Shown: positions 34,576 to 47,265, counted from the stretch's first letter. The stretch is 64,000 bases of DNA from Metallyticus violacea (GCA_030762175.1 CM060830.1:47126501-47190500), one strand, 5' to 3'. Notes: generated by a model not told the origin, from the sequence alone. Numbers and translations are program-made.

Positions 34576-36600
34576 CATTAAAACAATTAATATTGCTTGT
34601 ATTTTTGAGTTACTTCACGTATTAAAATGTACAACTTTTATTGAGATCTACAACTTTCAATGAATATTATTGAATGGTGCCGGAAATTTGTGTCATAAGT
34701 AAATTTATTCCTGCTGTGCTTGGTTGATTGCACGCACTCTACTGTAAGAGTCTCAGCTCTTGAGTGATGAACTCCGATATTTCACCGTCTTTCACCCGCA
34801 TTATAAACAATTCATGCTGCCGATTTTCTCAAAGAGAAACATGGTGACACACCAGAATGCTCAGCGTCACCTGCTAACAACCTCGTTAAAGTTTTAACGT
34901 TCGGTTTTGATGAAGCCGTGCCCGATGACAACTGTTGACATAGAGTGGCCATTCGAGCGAAAAGAAGCTGGGAACGAGATTCCGCTTGTATCCGCACAGC
35001 AAGTGTTTGAAATATGTAGCAGATGAACATGTCCTGTTGCGCCATGAATTCGCCAGTAGATACCGCGGCGGTCGGTACCACATCCACAGGATTTCCGTCC
35101 TCAAGGCTGAAACATCATCGACTTCTGTGTTTTGAAAGTTACATGCTGTTGGTCACTGCGTATACCGGAACGGTGATGGCACTCAATACCAGGGCAACCT
35201 AAACTGGGCACTATAGAAATAAAAATAGTCGTATGTATCTGTAATATGCAGAAGACTGTCCATTATTTGAACAATAAACAGCCCCAAACAAAACGCTACC
35301 TGATACTGTAGAGCAGTTCTCATATATAAAACATCAGAATCGATAAGGTAAAACATAATACTGCTTATTATTAGTCTCATAATTGTTGGGATGGAATATT
35401 AAACAAAAACCTGTAAGCAGAAATATTAATAAAGAACTAAAAGAAACAATAATACTGACTGCCTCAGAATCACTTGGAACAAGAAATAAAAATGTATAAC
35501 AGGAAAAAATCAGGAGAATAGAAATAGCGTGTGGAGGAGGGCTAGAAACCATTTGAGGGATATGGATAGGTAGCACAAAATTTTGCAGTGAAGGGAAATG
35601 ATCTAACTGGAAGTATAATTGGAGTTAAAATCTGAATGGGGGGTGGAACAATACATCAAAACAGAGGCCAGACTCACTAGACAGGGGCTATCTGAAATGA
35701 CAATATAGCAAAATAGTTAAAGAAAAAAAGATAAATTTCCAAAATATTAGAATATGAGAACAAATGAAAACTAATTAAGTATAAAAAAGAAATGCCAAGG
35801 TACGTAGAGAAATTCGCAAAACTAAAAGAAATTTGTGGAGAAAAATATATCAGTGACTTAGAGCATTATGTGCATAAGGTCTAAAATGTTAAAACATCTC
35901 AATAAAACATCTAAAATTAAACTTAAAATCAGAAGAACAAATGGATATCTTGTTTTAAACTGTCTGTCAACAGCAGACTTAATATAATATTCACAGGAGG
36001 TACTGTAATCAATTACAGGCGGTGAATAACCGTAGACCGAACTGATTTAGAAAGTATGTGGTCTTTATTTGATTAATCCTGAGTTCAACTTTCGACCAAG
36101 ATCGAAGTTCTAATCCTTTATTCAGCACGCTCAATTTTTGATGCAGAACAAAGGTGATCTCCAGAGCACTGATATCTGTGACTTTTCATAAAACTTATCC
36201 TATGCAATAACATTCCGTACTAGGTGTTTATTGCTATAAAATTAGGCCACACTTCATCCATTTGTTATTTATTTCAAAGACAGAAACGAATTGCAATGTA
36301 AAATATTTGTAAACAACGTATTAACTTTATTGGTTTCAGCGGTGACTTAGAAGGTTTTATTTAATTGTCTAAATAGTTAGGATAGCCGCAATGTGAGCGT
36401 GTAAGCCCATTTACCTCCGGGTTTAAATCGTGCATATTAATACTGCTAATATTATAAAATACCCTATTTCACTCCCGGCTCATTTGCTGTGGTTTATATA
36501 GATCGCTTTATCGCATTGTTTTACCGGGTGTTTATTTAATCTGGAGATCACTTTACTCACTTGTGAAGAGCAATACAAAGTAATAGAAATTAAAGCATTT
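34576..36600. other. No gene recognised; GC-richer patch 34,750-35,180
   Basis: 34,750-35,180 stands out by composition and has two overlapping minus frames (34,812-35,087 and 34,886-35,104) without recognised motifs. The remainder is AT-rich, with A-rich stretches near 35,700-35,960. Confidence 0.4.
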
Positions 36601-36830
36601 ATCCCAGCCAGGACGATGGATGTCTTCGGGTGTAAAAATCCTAAGTATGGTATCCTTCGGTAGGGACGTAAAGGCGTGGGTCCCGTGTCGTACATTTACG
36701 GCACGATAAAGAACATCAAGCCTGAAAAAAGAGACCTCTCAGCAAAATTTGTCGGCCGTTTTACGTCCTGAATTTTATGGGACGCTGATGACATGAGATG
36801 TTAAAGAGGCTCCATAAATAAAGAAAATAA
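36601..36830 (+). mobile_element. SINE-A, head truncated
   Basis: Begins inside the tRNA-like head (cagccaggacgatggatg) and keeps the whole body: taaaaatcctaagtatgg, gtgggtcccgtgtcgtacat and gggacgctgatgacatgag. It ends ctccataaataaagaaaata. The A and B boxes are missing, a normal 5' truncation. Confidence 0.88.
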
Positions 36831-39007
36831 AAAAACCTGTTTGCCAGAATTCAGAAATCCTTTCACAATAGACTTGAAATTAAATTTAGATTTTAGGCAT
36901 TATTTAAACACACCATTGTACTATAAAGTTTGAGTTAAAAAACTCGATCAAATGGTTCTATTTAAGCTTCATAAATAAAGTATTACTTTTTAGAACCATG
37001 GCAACATATGCAAAACTTTACCAAGTGTAAATATTCAGGTACTGGATTCTGTCATGTCAAGATTATTTTACTGTAATGCATACAATGAAAGCACAAATTT
37101 TAGTTAACTTTATAAATAAAACCTTCCATGCTATGTTCATAAAAATTGGCATACATGCTGAATTTGGTATATTATTATGTATATTGTTACCAATAAGGCA
37201 ACAGATTATAATAAATAACGTACCATTACTGAAAAATTAATTACTTAATTAATTTTAAACTGTTACTCTACCTAAGAATCGCATTAGAAAACTTTTATAT
37301 ATTTAGTATGCCAATTTTGTGCTAAAACCATGAAAATATGATTAAATAAAGTTCAAAGACATGTACAACTTTTACTTTTAAATTGCGCAAATTATTAATA
37401 GCAAGGGAATGGCCTAAGCCAGCTGAAAGTAAAAAAATAAAACATCCTCTTTATTTGTTTCCTACACAATTTTCACTCACGAACCAAGTTCTTTATTTTG
37501 AACATCCGTCTCTTTTATTTTCACTTGTGTTTTCAATTTAGCTGAGCGGTCGCGTTGGTACGTAAGAAAGATAATTGTTTTGTGTCACTGTCATCTCCGT
37601 AGAATGTTACCCGAATTCCTTTAACGCTTTGTGCATACTACTCACAGTGCTAAAAGTCGGAGAGGTTGCAGGCTACTTCAAGAGGCAGCGTGTGCAAATA
37701 AAAATAATACCACAAAACGCCTGCAGTTCTATGGTAAGGCTACCCGCATAGCGGACTACTGTTAGAGAAGTTGCCACACCATTAGGACCTAATCTCAATA
37801 CCGTGTTCAGAGTATACGTTTCCGCCTGCAGTATCATTTGACGACTATGTGCTCTACAAGGATGCCGGAGAAGTTGCCGCACAATCAAGGGTCATGGTTA
37901 TCTCACTTTGCCTGCGTGGCACGGTTATAAAAGGCCACTTAAAACAGTGCAAGAAGGGTGGAAAATGTGCATTGGTTACAAGAACTAGTATAATGTCCAA
38001 CGAGTTGAATTACTTGTACAGAACATACAGTGATTTCTTATTGTAATACATTAAAGAGAAGTTAAACTTAAATTTGTTTTTACTATGGTGCAACATAGGC
38101 GCTCAATTTCAAAAAAGTTAACACTTCTATTTATATTATTGAAATATTTCTAAATGATGAATTGCACATTAAAATATGTTTTTAATATACAAGTAATTAT
38201 AAAATTACTATACCGAATGTTTTATATTAATTACATTAATGTTTAAAGCGTTTGCTTGTTAAATATTTTCCAAAGCCACGTCAAATCAATATTCGATTTT
38301 CATGGGATTTCTCTCCAAACTGGCGAGAGTTAACAAACTTCTGAGGGTGGGATACCTGAAAGGTATGACTACATTATTGCGATGTCTGATGTCTGCAGAG
38401 GAATCTTTAAGTCTAGTATCACTTACTTAACCAGAACAAAGCCCATATGAGGAATTTTCTTAGTGAGAGAAAAATTCCTATAGAATTAAATCCGTTGCCC
38501 TTATACTGGTAGTTAGGGACAATGACCGCTAAACGATAGGGTTGGTTTGAAATTATTGATGAAAAACAGTGTCCTTAAAGGATACAATAACATTTTATAT
38601 TTGAGAAAACACAAGTACTGTTTGAATGGAGATTATTTACTTTCATATATACTTAGATTTATCAGCCATAGCTGATTCGAATATCTAATCAGTACAATAA
38701 GTTAAAAACACGAAGTTTCTAAGAAGCACTTTGCAGCATTTTCTTAAATTGATTGCACATATGTTTATACACTCTAGAACGAATAAAAATGTTTTAGCAG
38801 CCGTAAATAAACAAACCCAGATATAATTGTAAAACATTCATTATATTATATAGCAAATTTGCATTTTTGTGAAGGTGCTCATAAATACTTATTGTTTAAT
38901 ATAAATATCTGTGTCAATAAATATTTGTAAGTCTACTATTTTAATATACAAAGAATGTATAAATAAGTGCTGCTTTTCATAATATGTTTCAGAATGCTCC
39001 ATTAAGC
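36831..39007. other. No gene recognised
   Basis: AT-rich, with a more balanced patch at 37,540-37,960 that carries short frames (37,673-37,888 minus, 37,849-38,043 plus) and no known motif. Confidence 0.4.
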
Positions 39008-39291
39008 TTTTTTTTGAATGGTGTTTAACGCCCGTTTAACTACTGAGGGACCACAGATGGCGAACACTGATGATACATGAGATGAAATGATATATTGGGA
39101 AAATATTTTTTTTAAGGAAGGAAACGTTCCAGGCCAAGTGTAGAGTACTTCCCCGGCATTTGTCATTTTTTTGACTGAGGGAAACCTGAAAAAGAAACCT
39201 AAGTCAGGCAGGGCGGTCCTGATGGGAATCGAATCCAGATCTCCCGCTCACGAGTACTATCTTAACGATCTTGGCCACCTATGGCGGTCCT
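39008..39291 (-). mobile_element. SINE-B, near full length
   Basis: T-run, aatggtgtttaacgcccg, body (agtgtagagtacttccccgg) and full head with plus-strand gaatcgaatccagatctccc and ggccacctatggcggtcc. Several point changes. TSD not clear. Confidence 0.88.
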
Positions 39292-41160
39292 TAAGAAATG
39301 AAAGCGTTTGAACATTGAAAATAAATATAACAGGAATTTAAAATTCACAATGTGTTCCTAATGCATGTATATAAACTTTTATAAAGATGTTACATTAATA
39401 TACTTATATAATTAGTTATCTTATTATCAAAACAGAAAAGGAGTTATTTATTTTCTCTTACGGAAGTTATAATTTTTAAACAATAAATAGAAGCGTTTGA
39501 TTATGAGCTTCTTATATATAATATATGCACATTGATATTTAAATATTAAAATATGTACAAAGTAAGAGCATATGATTGATTGAAAGTATTTTAAAGAGGA
39601 ACTTGATCATATTTATTAAAATAACTAATTAAATATATTCTTATTATATTGAAAATATTATACTATGTATAATAAAGAAAAAATAATTAAATGAATATTT
39701 ATACTTAATATTAATTAGAATATATTTTGTTTGGTATAAAATGCATTGGTTTGTTTTAATGAAATAACCATTTAAAATAATGTGAAAAGGTTTATACAAG
39801 TATGAAATTGTTGTATGAAAAATTCTTATTAGAATACTAATTATATTTTTTGTGGTTTTAGAATATTATGGTATTATTTAAAACAAATGTATTTATGCAG
39901 CTTTAAGCGTATTTGAACTTAGTTACAATGGAGGTTCTATAAAATTCTATTTTATAATATGAATAAACATAATTTATTTTATTTTAAAATTTGGAAATTT
40001 TATTTAAGAACAAATCTAACTTTTTATCCCTCTCCTTTTGTAACAAAATTTGTTAACGTTTTCTTAATTGTACAGTGTATAAGAAGTTTATTATTTTACT
40101 TTGATTATCATATGAAAAGTAATAACTAATTATTTACAATTGTACTGATGATGCTGAACGCAGTTGTCCGCGAAAGCTTTGCTTTTAAATTAAACCTAAG
40201 ACCACGCGCAACGTAATAGTTTTGAAATTTGGTAATATGACTGTCCAGCATGAAAGCCTTAAATATACTTGATTTTATGTGCAGATGGTTACTAGGTTTT
40301 ATTAAGTCAGAATGCTAGGTTTTCAACTTTGGTATTGCCAATTTAAATGTTAATTGAAAGTTGCTATTTTTAGGATAATGAAAGGTAACTAATAGTCAAA
40401 GTAGAAAAAAGTTACAACATTAATATAAATAACAAAACACATTCTTCATCTACTAAAATACATGCTGCCTGGTGGCTTTCCCTTACAGTCAAAATTACTC
40501 TCTCTCTCTTCTTATATCAGCAATAATCCCCAAAATTGTAGGATCCCAAAGACCTTGATCACCTTTTACCATTGTATTATGTCCTGATGAAAACGCTAAC
40601 CCTGTTCATCGGTTACAGTATCAGCAAAAAAGGCTAAAATGTGAATAGAAGAAATGCATTTTTAATGACATTTTACAGTCAATTTCTTTCTAACTCTGTA
40701 CCATGTGATCAGAAACAACTTTACCCCGGGGCGGGGATTCTCTTATCAGTGAGCCTCCACTCGTTTCCCGTGCTGTGGAGGGGGTAATAAACCTGCTTGC
40801 TTACTTGTTAACCTTGCTGACTGTTGCAGTCGTAGTGCGGCTGTTCCCGGGTGTGTGTTGTATAGTTAGTTTCTTAATTCGACAGTATATTATGCCTCAT
40901 GTGTTTGTAACGACACAGCGGGTCTTATATGTTGACTTCATATTTGTTAACTAACCGAGTTAAAAGAATCATAGGATCAAATTGTTTTAGTATATATTTG
41001 ATTCTGTTTCTTATGTTAATACCATACTACTCACTTCATAATGTCTCTATATGATTACACAGCACTAATTTCAGGTTTCATATATAGCATATCAGAAACA
41101 TAGCATGAAAGAAACAACTAGGAAAAATCTGCCTCAGTCTCTCTTGAATAGCCGTCATAA
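39292..41160. other. Very AT-rich DNA, no gene
   Basis: 39,300-40,130 is among the most AT-rich parts of the window, with repeated ATATTA and TTAAAATA strings. 40,710-40,870 is by contrast GC-richer (accccggggcggggattctc near 40,722). No frame or family recognised. Confidence 0.45.
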
Positions 41161-41162
41161 TA

Positions 41163-42430
41163 CAAGGTGGTATCCAGAATATTCGGGAATGGTGCTGCCA
41201 TCTGGTCAAAAACTTACTTTGAGACTAATGACCGCCATCACCCTCGAAGTAGTTTCCTTCCACACGTATACAGCAGTCCCAGTGATCCTGCCATTTACTA
41301 AGTGCATCTTGGAAATCATTCATGTTCTTTGAGGGTGTTTAGCAGAGACAGCGTTTCTTCTTGAATCCTCTCAATTATGTCGAACCGACGTCCTTTCAAC
41401 TTAATTTTCCGTTTGGTGCCAAATTTGCAGGGTGCCAAATCAGGCGAGTACGGTGGGTGGGGGGACGACCGACATGTTGTTTTACGACAAAAAGCTCCTG
41501 ATGAACAAGGAATTGTGACAGGGCGCATTATCGTGGTGCAACAGTCAGTCCTCTTGTCGCCAAAGCTAGGGCCGTCGTCTCCGCACACTTTCAGGGAGAC
41601 TTTGCAAAACGTCACAGTAGTACGTTCAATTCACTGTTTGATTTGGTGGGGTGAATTCTTTATGCACAATCCCCTTGGTATCAAAGAAAACGAGGAACTT
41701 GTTGTTGACTTGTCTCGCTTTTTGTTTTTATTTTTTTTTTGTTTTTGTTGTTGTTTTGATGAGTTCGGGATCCTCCACTTGGAGGATTGTGGCTAAGTCT
41801 CAGTGTCATAAGGGTACATCCAGCTCTCGTCGCCAGTGATGACCCTGGACAAGAAGGTTGGGTCATACGGCCTGACGAAGCTCCGTACAAACTTCAACAT
41901 GCTGCGTCTTCTGATCAGCAGTCAGGATCCTTGGTACAAATTTTGCGGCGACAGGATGCATGTCCAAATCATCAGTTAAAATTCGTTGGCATGTCCCATA
42001 ACCAATTCCCACTTCATGAGCAAGGTCTTTAATTGTTCAGGATCGATGCTCACGAACGGGGTTTTGAACTTTGGCAACTAAGCAGCAACTAATTGTGTGA
42101 GCATCGTCTTCAATAGCTGTCCGACCGGCCCTGAACCAAATATGCCACTCAAACACAGTTCCCCAAATACTTGTTGAATCATTGCGAGGGTCTCCGTAGC
42201 ATTTCCCCCGAGAATTCGATGCACATTCTCTGTTGTAATCTTAATCGCCACACACTACACACAGAGTATTATGAAAAGTACTACAGAATCTCAACACATC
42301 TACCTAGCTGCACGAAACTTAACACACTCACTCATAAGATGTGCTAGTGTTGCCACCTAGCGGTACAAACTCTACTACAACTAATGTCGAGATGGCAGCA
42401 CCAGTGTCGAATATTATGGATACCACCTCG
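41163..42430 (-). mobile_element. mariner transposon with TIRs and TA target duplication
   Basis: A complete but inactive Tc1/mariner element of 1,268 bp. The left end caaggtggtatccagaatat and the reverse complement of the right end (cgaggtggtatccataatat) start imperfect terminal inverted repeats of about 40 bp that both run to ctggtgctgccat-like strings. Each end is flanked by TA (41,161-41,162 and 42,431-42,432), the target duplication of this superfamily. The size fits a mariner. The transposase lies on the minus strand and is broken (separate entry). A T-rich insertion of about 45 bp at 41,720-41,765 lies inside it. Confidence 0.93.
41200..42250 (-). pseudogene. mariner transposase, frameshifted
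   Basis: From N to C on the minus strand: ATETLAMIQQVFGE-like helix region (about 42,150-42,210), then VITGDESWMYPYDTE at 41,805-41,849 (first catalytic Asp), LHHDNAPCH at about 41,517-41,543 (second Asp), HPPYSPDLAP at about 41,432-41,461 (third Asp), then LKGRRFDIIERIQEETLSLL. All three Asp codons survive, but the second and third lie 91 nt apart, where D34D spacing needs 105 nt. A net loss of 14 nt has therefore shifted the frame. The T-rich insertion after the DESW motif is a further disruption, and there are stops. The normal enzyme of about 345 residues cuts and pastes the element at TA. It is not made here. Confidence 0.88.
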
Positions 42431-42432
42431 TA

Positions 42433-43940
42433 TTTTGTTGTCTGTTCTCATAACCGCAATTAGATACGCGAATAGAGCTGTTTCTCAAGTAGTTCACACA
42501 AAATGGATACAAAATGTATTGATTTTAAGTACATATAATTAATGCAATATACGTACACTAGTAATCCGACAAAATGCGATTGAGTCAACATCTGTCAAAG
42601 CTTTCCGCTTGGGATCACATGAACATCTGGTGCAGCTTGAGGGCAGAATGAACTGAAATTATGATGCGCCCTCATAAGCTGATGACATCACGCTACGGTC
42701 ACCAATATCTTACAGACCTCTGCAACAGCATTACTCAGGCCATGTGGTTGTTCATTATTTTACAAGAGTCTTGCGACCCATGAGACTGCGATGTGCAATA
42801 TGTTCATACCTAGTTTAATTGAAGTATTAAATACATTATTGCTACTTGGAGAGTGGAATGAATTGGAATATCGTTTATATGTGTTTTCTGTGACCAAAAG
42901 TGCCAAAATCTTAGAAATAGTGACCATTTTCATATTGGATAATACAATAAATTTAATTAAGTAGCTAAATATAACAGAAATAAAGCAAAATTAAAATCGA
43001 CATGTTTTTTATGCTCACTTTTTACATGCTATTTTTCTTATATTACATACTTCGAGAGAAATTGCTAAACAGCGTTTTAATGTGTAAAAACTTTAACAAA
43101 GTTATAAAAATATACGTCACAATCACTGGCAAAATCCCCACCAATTTAACATAAGGCTGAAAAGTGCTAGTTGGTTTCCACTTGAGGTCCGCAAATAATT
43201 TTTATAGCTGTTCTTGACACACAACTATGCCCCATTTAACGCTTTTCCTTCTTAATTCAACTTATTATTCATTTCCCCTTCGAGGAACTCTGCACTTCGT
43301 GCATTTTATAATTATTTTCATATATTCCAGTCACTAAAGCACGTCTTGCCCCATCAGAAAGCGAGACAGTTATCCTCTGGTTCCCGTTTCTTATTTCTAT
43401 CGCGCTGTTATTAATATTCCATGTGAGATTAAAAACTTTGCAGGCGACAGAGCCTTCTGGCCGTTCTAGATTATTTTCTAAGGCAGCGTCGCCTCGCTTA
43501 AGTTGAGAGCAAGGGAGAAGATAAAGAATATAAACAACGGGTCCTTAAGAGCATTAAAAAATAAGACAAAAAGAGTGCACCGTTACATGTGTGTGCATAT
43601 GCACGCTCTCTAGCAACTGGTAGGATCAATAATATTTTATTCGAAAGGCTAGGAACACAATACGACGTTTGAAAATTTACAGCGTTTCAACAAACACTAA
43701 TACATTCAAAATTAACTTTATTTATCAAAATAACCACCATCAGTATTTATACGTTTTGGCGAATTAGTAGTAGTTTGTGTAATTTAGAAAAAAATCATTA
43801 CATCTTATAACATTTTTTCATGTATTTAAAGTCAGACGCGGTGAGCAGAACAAGTTATAGAAACAAAATACAATAATTGAAAATGTAGTTTCTTAAATCA
43901 GTGAAAACTATCGCACTGGAACGAGAGACATTGGTTGACA
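42433..43940. other. No gene recognised
   Basis: AT-rich DNA without a clear family match. A minus-strand peptide near 43,720-43,765 (INTDGGYFDK) resembles a mariner C-terminal tail but is too short to call. Confidence 0.4.
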
Positions 43941-44208
43941 ATTTTTTTAAATAGTGTTTAACGTCCGTTTTTACTAGTGAGGCACCACAGGCAGTGGGCA
44001 CTGATGATACATGAAATATATTGGAAAGGATTTTTTTAAGGATAGAAACGTTTCAGGCCTAAATTTAGGGTATCTCCCCGGCATTTGCCATTTATGAGGA
44101 CTGAGGAAAACCCGGAAAAACCTCAGACAGGAAGGACGGTTCTGGCAGAATTGGAACCCCAGACCTCCCGCTTACAAGTCCGCGCCTGAATGACCTCGGC
44201 CAGCCAAA
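43941..44208 (-). mobile_element. SINE-B, near full length, beside or within a mariner relic
   Basis: 3' end gtgtttaacgtccgttttta, body aatttagggtatctccccgg, and head with plus-strand ggaaccccagacctcccgct and gacctcggccagcc. It lies directly downstream, in minus-strand sense, of the mariner transposase fragment at 44,215-44,545 and may have interrupted it. Confidence 0.88.
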
Positions 44209-44214
44209 TGAGAA

Positions 44215-44545
44215 GAAGATAGTTTCAAGTATGGAAGTCTGAGACCGAAACAGGCTTCCTTAAAAAGTGAATGAGTGAGTAAGAATCATGGCGATGGAAT
44301 TTATATATAGCATCTCAGGCATTCCTTGATTATTAAAGATGCTCTTCAGAAGTCTCTATTGGAGTTTAAATAAGTGAAAATCAGTTAGTGAAAGTCGGAT
44401 GAGTATATCAGGTGAGGTAGATTTCATTGCTCGGTTCATTTAGCTATTGTGTTATTCTTTGAGAGAAGTGAGGTCGGGCGTTATCATGAAGAATACTCTC
44501 TCTCTTTTGTATTGGCTAAGTAGGCGATAAATTACCTTTTGATTG
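44215..44545 (-). pseudogene. mariner transposase, catalytic fragment
   Basis: Minus-strand reading gives LHDNARPHFSQRI near 44,460-44,500, the second catalytic Asp motif of mariner transposases. LNEPSNEIYLT follows, then in a shifted frame TDFHLFK, corresponding to the conserved region after the third Asp. The third Asp itself (usually in a SPDL string) is not preserved. Upstream LLSQYKRERVFF is in a different frame. Only about 100 residues' worth remains of roughly 345. Confidence 0.65.
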
Positions 44546-44593
44546 ATGTTTCTGCTGCTTCGCGGCCTCGCCAGTACACTGTTGTCATATCCG

Positions 44594-44938
44594 TCACTTG
44601 CTGTCCGTCTCCAACGGCTGCACTCCAAGAGCATCAGCATCGTCTTCTTCCTGCTCCTCTTCGTTGTCGATTTCCATTTCCATTTCATTATGTTCACTCT
44701 CATTGTCAATGAAATCGCTGGAACTACCCAAGTTTATTATAACACGTTCCATTACCTCTTCTAGAATGTCTTCTTTCCACGTATTCTCTTGAAAATTCGT
44801 TGCTACTGCGAAATTTATGTTAACTGTTGCAGCGCCGATGATGTCATTCCTCTGACGATAATGGGCTTTTGTAACCTGATTCGTCAGCGATAGGGCGAGC
44901 CTCTCGCTAGCTGAGTCGCCGGCATAAACACTTTCCAA
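44594..44938 (-). repeat. Repeat X, copy 2 (114-codon acidic ORF)
   Basis: Open for 114 codons. The N-terminal half is neutral to basic (LTNQVTKAHYRQRNDIIGA), then ENTWKEDILEEVMERV, NESEHNEMEMEIDNEEEQEE and DDADALGVQPLE. The ILEEVLE...SEHNEME block and downstream DNA recur at 29,955-30,220. It ends next to the mariner fragment at 44,215-44,545, so it may be an insertion into it or simply an adjacent element. Acidic stretches of this kind occur in several transposase and BED/MADF-type proteins, but I cannot assign a family. Whether it is expressed is unknown. Confidence 0.5.
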
Positions 44939-45186
44939 GTGTCAATTACAAAGCTATTTCTCGTCCACTGCAGTGCTGGCTGTTTTTCTTGCAGTTTTTT
45001 TTATACATTTTGTTAATTTCTTGACATTACTTCACCAAAGAAATTGTTTCGCCACGAGTAGAAGACGATAGTGCTTAAATCTGTCGCAGACACCATACAG
45101 TCCCTGTAACACTTTCGTTTTACGAGATATTTAGATGCTCCGCAGTGATTCAATCATTTTTCCGGTTGTTTGCGGTGTTCTTATAG

Positions 45187-47120
45187 CAGTGGTTTCCAAA
45201 TCTTTTAGAATCGCGAACTATCTTCATAACGATTTGACCTGAGCAAACCTCTAATTAATATACAAAATGTTTCAACAGCTTTAAATTATTGTAATATTGC
45301 TATATTTAAGGTAAATAGTCTTACTTAAGGACTCTCCTCTAAAAATGTTAAAACTGAATAAGTTTAAATAATTGTACAATGATTTTATATTTAAATATTA
45401 AACTGGAAATTAAACTGATAAGTTATTAATGCAATAAAATTGTTTTCCTGTCTTTAAACCCCCCTTTTTAAATTTTACACATTGAGAATTTCTATTTTCA
45501 TATTATTGAAATGTTTTAAGTTATGGCATCCTATTAGGGCTTAAGTTATATAATTGCATGCTAGTTTCATATTTCAAACTTATTTTTAATCTAAAGTTAC
45601 TTTTACTTTGGAGGACACAGTTTTAAAGTTTAGAACCCCAGAAGTTAGAAAGTCTCAGCTTACTTTCATCACAGAGTCTATTTCTGGATTTACTTTTTTG
45701 TATGAAGAAAAAATCTCTGGCACAAACAATGTGGATAAAGAAGGTAATAAGCAGAGTCCGGAATTTCAGGCATTTATTTGGTTAAAATAGGTAGGCAAAA
45801 ACAGTAAAAATCTGAAAATAGGCACTAATGTAATTAAAATAGGAATTTATTAAAAGTGAAAACAGAGAGTAATATCACTCATTATTAATAAAACTAGTCA
45901 TTTAAGATACTTAATACTTTATTTATAACATAATTAAAGTACTTAAGATATTTTTCTTGGTTACCAGCAACAACAAGATTATTTTTAAATGTATCAATTG
46001 TTATAGCGGCCGCTTATCAGAGAGAAAATTTTTCACCATGGAAAAAGAACGTTTTACTTCCGCTTAAGAGATTGGAGCATATATAAAACAACATATTTTG
46101 TAGGGACTTATGCCATTTACAATAGAACATTCATCTTTCAGGACATCATGAAAATGTTATTCAAGACAACGTAAAGTGGTTTTGAATAGTCCTGGTGAAC
46201 GGCCAAAAGATGCGCAGTGGTTTCTGGTCCAGTTGATTTTCTGTTTATGCGTTTATAGTAGAACTAAGTTAGTATCTCTCTTATTCCGCACTGAACACAT
46301 CGTAGGAACGGTTTATTACACAGCTGTACACCTCTCATCTGCCTCGCTTGCAATTTTTTGTTACATTTATGCAGCTGAGAAACTACTCCCATCAGAAAAT
46401 CCCTAGAATTGTCTCGCGTAGATCAATAAAGGGGCGTTCGACAGAAATATTCAAAATTATAATGCTTCCGCCATACTCTCTATATCCTTGTGTTCCTAAG
46501 AGGTAACCGTTTGTTCCTTTCACTAATGAAGGTTCTGAATGTTCTGTTCTGTAATTTAAAGAGTTTAATTGAGTGGTTTGAACAGAAAGCTTTTGATTCC
46601 TTGAAAAAAATAAATATATAACAAGATTCTCATATTTTTGTGAGGTGAACATGTCATTTAATTTTTATAACTTTTCTTCTTCTGTATATTTAACTTCTTT
46701 GTATGCTTTTTGAAATGCGTAAATAATCGCAGAAAATATATATAACCATTCAAAACAGACCAAACAAAGTTTAACAACTTAAAACATGCAGCAGACCCCA
46801 AAATAGGCAAAAAAGAAAAAAAAAAAAAAAACTGTCTCTACCGATCCCAAATGTACGGAAACATGTTTATTTTTATAAATATATCCACCTAGATAAAAAG
46901 GGCACTTTACCTAACTTCCAGGCTCTGATTATATGGTTGTTATGACTTTATTTTCTAATACCGGAAACTCCTGTCCTTTCGTTGTCTGGGACTCGTAATT
47001 CAATTTTTCTTCTTATAGTAAAATAACGAAAGTACTCCCTACCAAAAAATTTCTAAACTCAGACCTTATTTCAAAAAACTGAAAATATGTTTAGTCAAAG
47101 GGGATCAATTCTGTGTTCTA

Positions 47121-47156
<36 letters not shown>

Positions 47157-47265
47157 GATTAAACTAAAAAACTAAAAACTTAAAATTTGAGAAAAATTTA
47201 CGAGCTCCTTGCAAGCTTTCGGGAACCTCCAAAGCGGTTCACGAACCATAGTTTGGGAAACACTG
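45187..47265. mobile_element. hAT-like element (about 2.1 kb), no intact transposase
   Basis: The left end starts cagtggtttccaaatctttt at 45,187. The right end, in reverse complement, starts cagtgtttcccaaactatgg at 47,265. CAGTG(G/T)TTyCCAAA-type termini followed by a 'cgcgaac' / 'gttcgtgaac' stretch are characteristic of many hAT-superfamily elements. The 8 bp flanks are tcttatag and tcgtggag, matching at 5 of 8, a decayed target duplication at best. Inside I find AT-rich DNA, a 60-codon frame at 45,608-45,787, a 76-codon frame at 46,176-46,403 and an (ATA)n array at 47,122-47,156, but no hAT dimerisation domain. Probably non-autonomous or badly decayed. Confidence 0.65.

Noticed and set aside
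36360..36430. Another tRNA-like string ending ctccgggtttaaatcgtgc
   Set aside because: A-box side is weak and no SINE body could be followed.
41377..41796. 139-codon plus-strand frame
   Set aside because: Antisense to the mariner transposase. It also covers the T-rich insertion, giving a Phe-rich tail.
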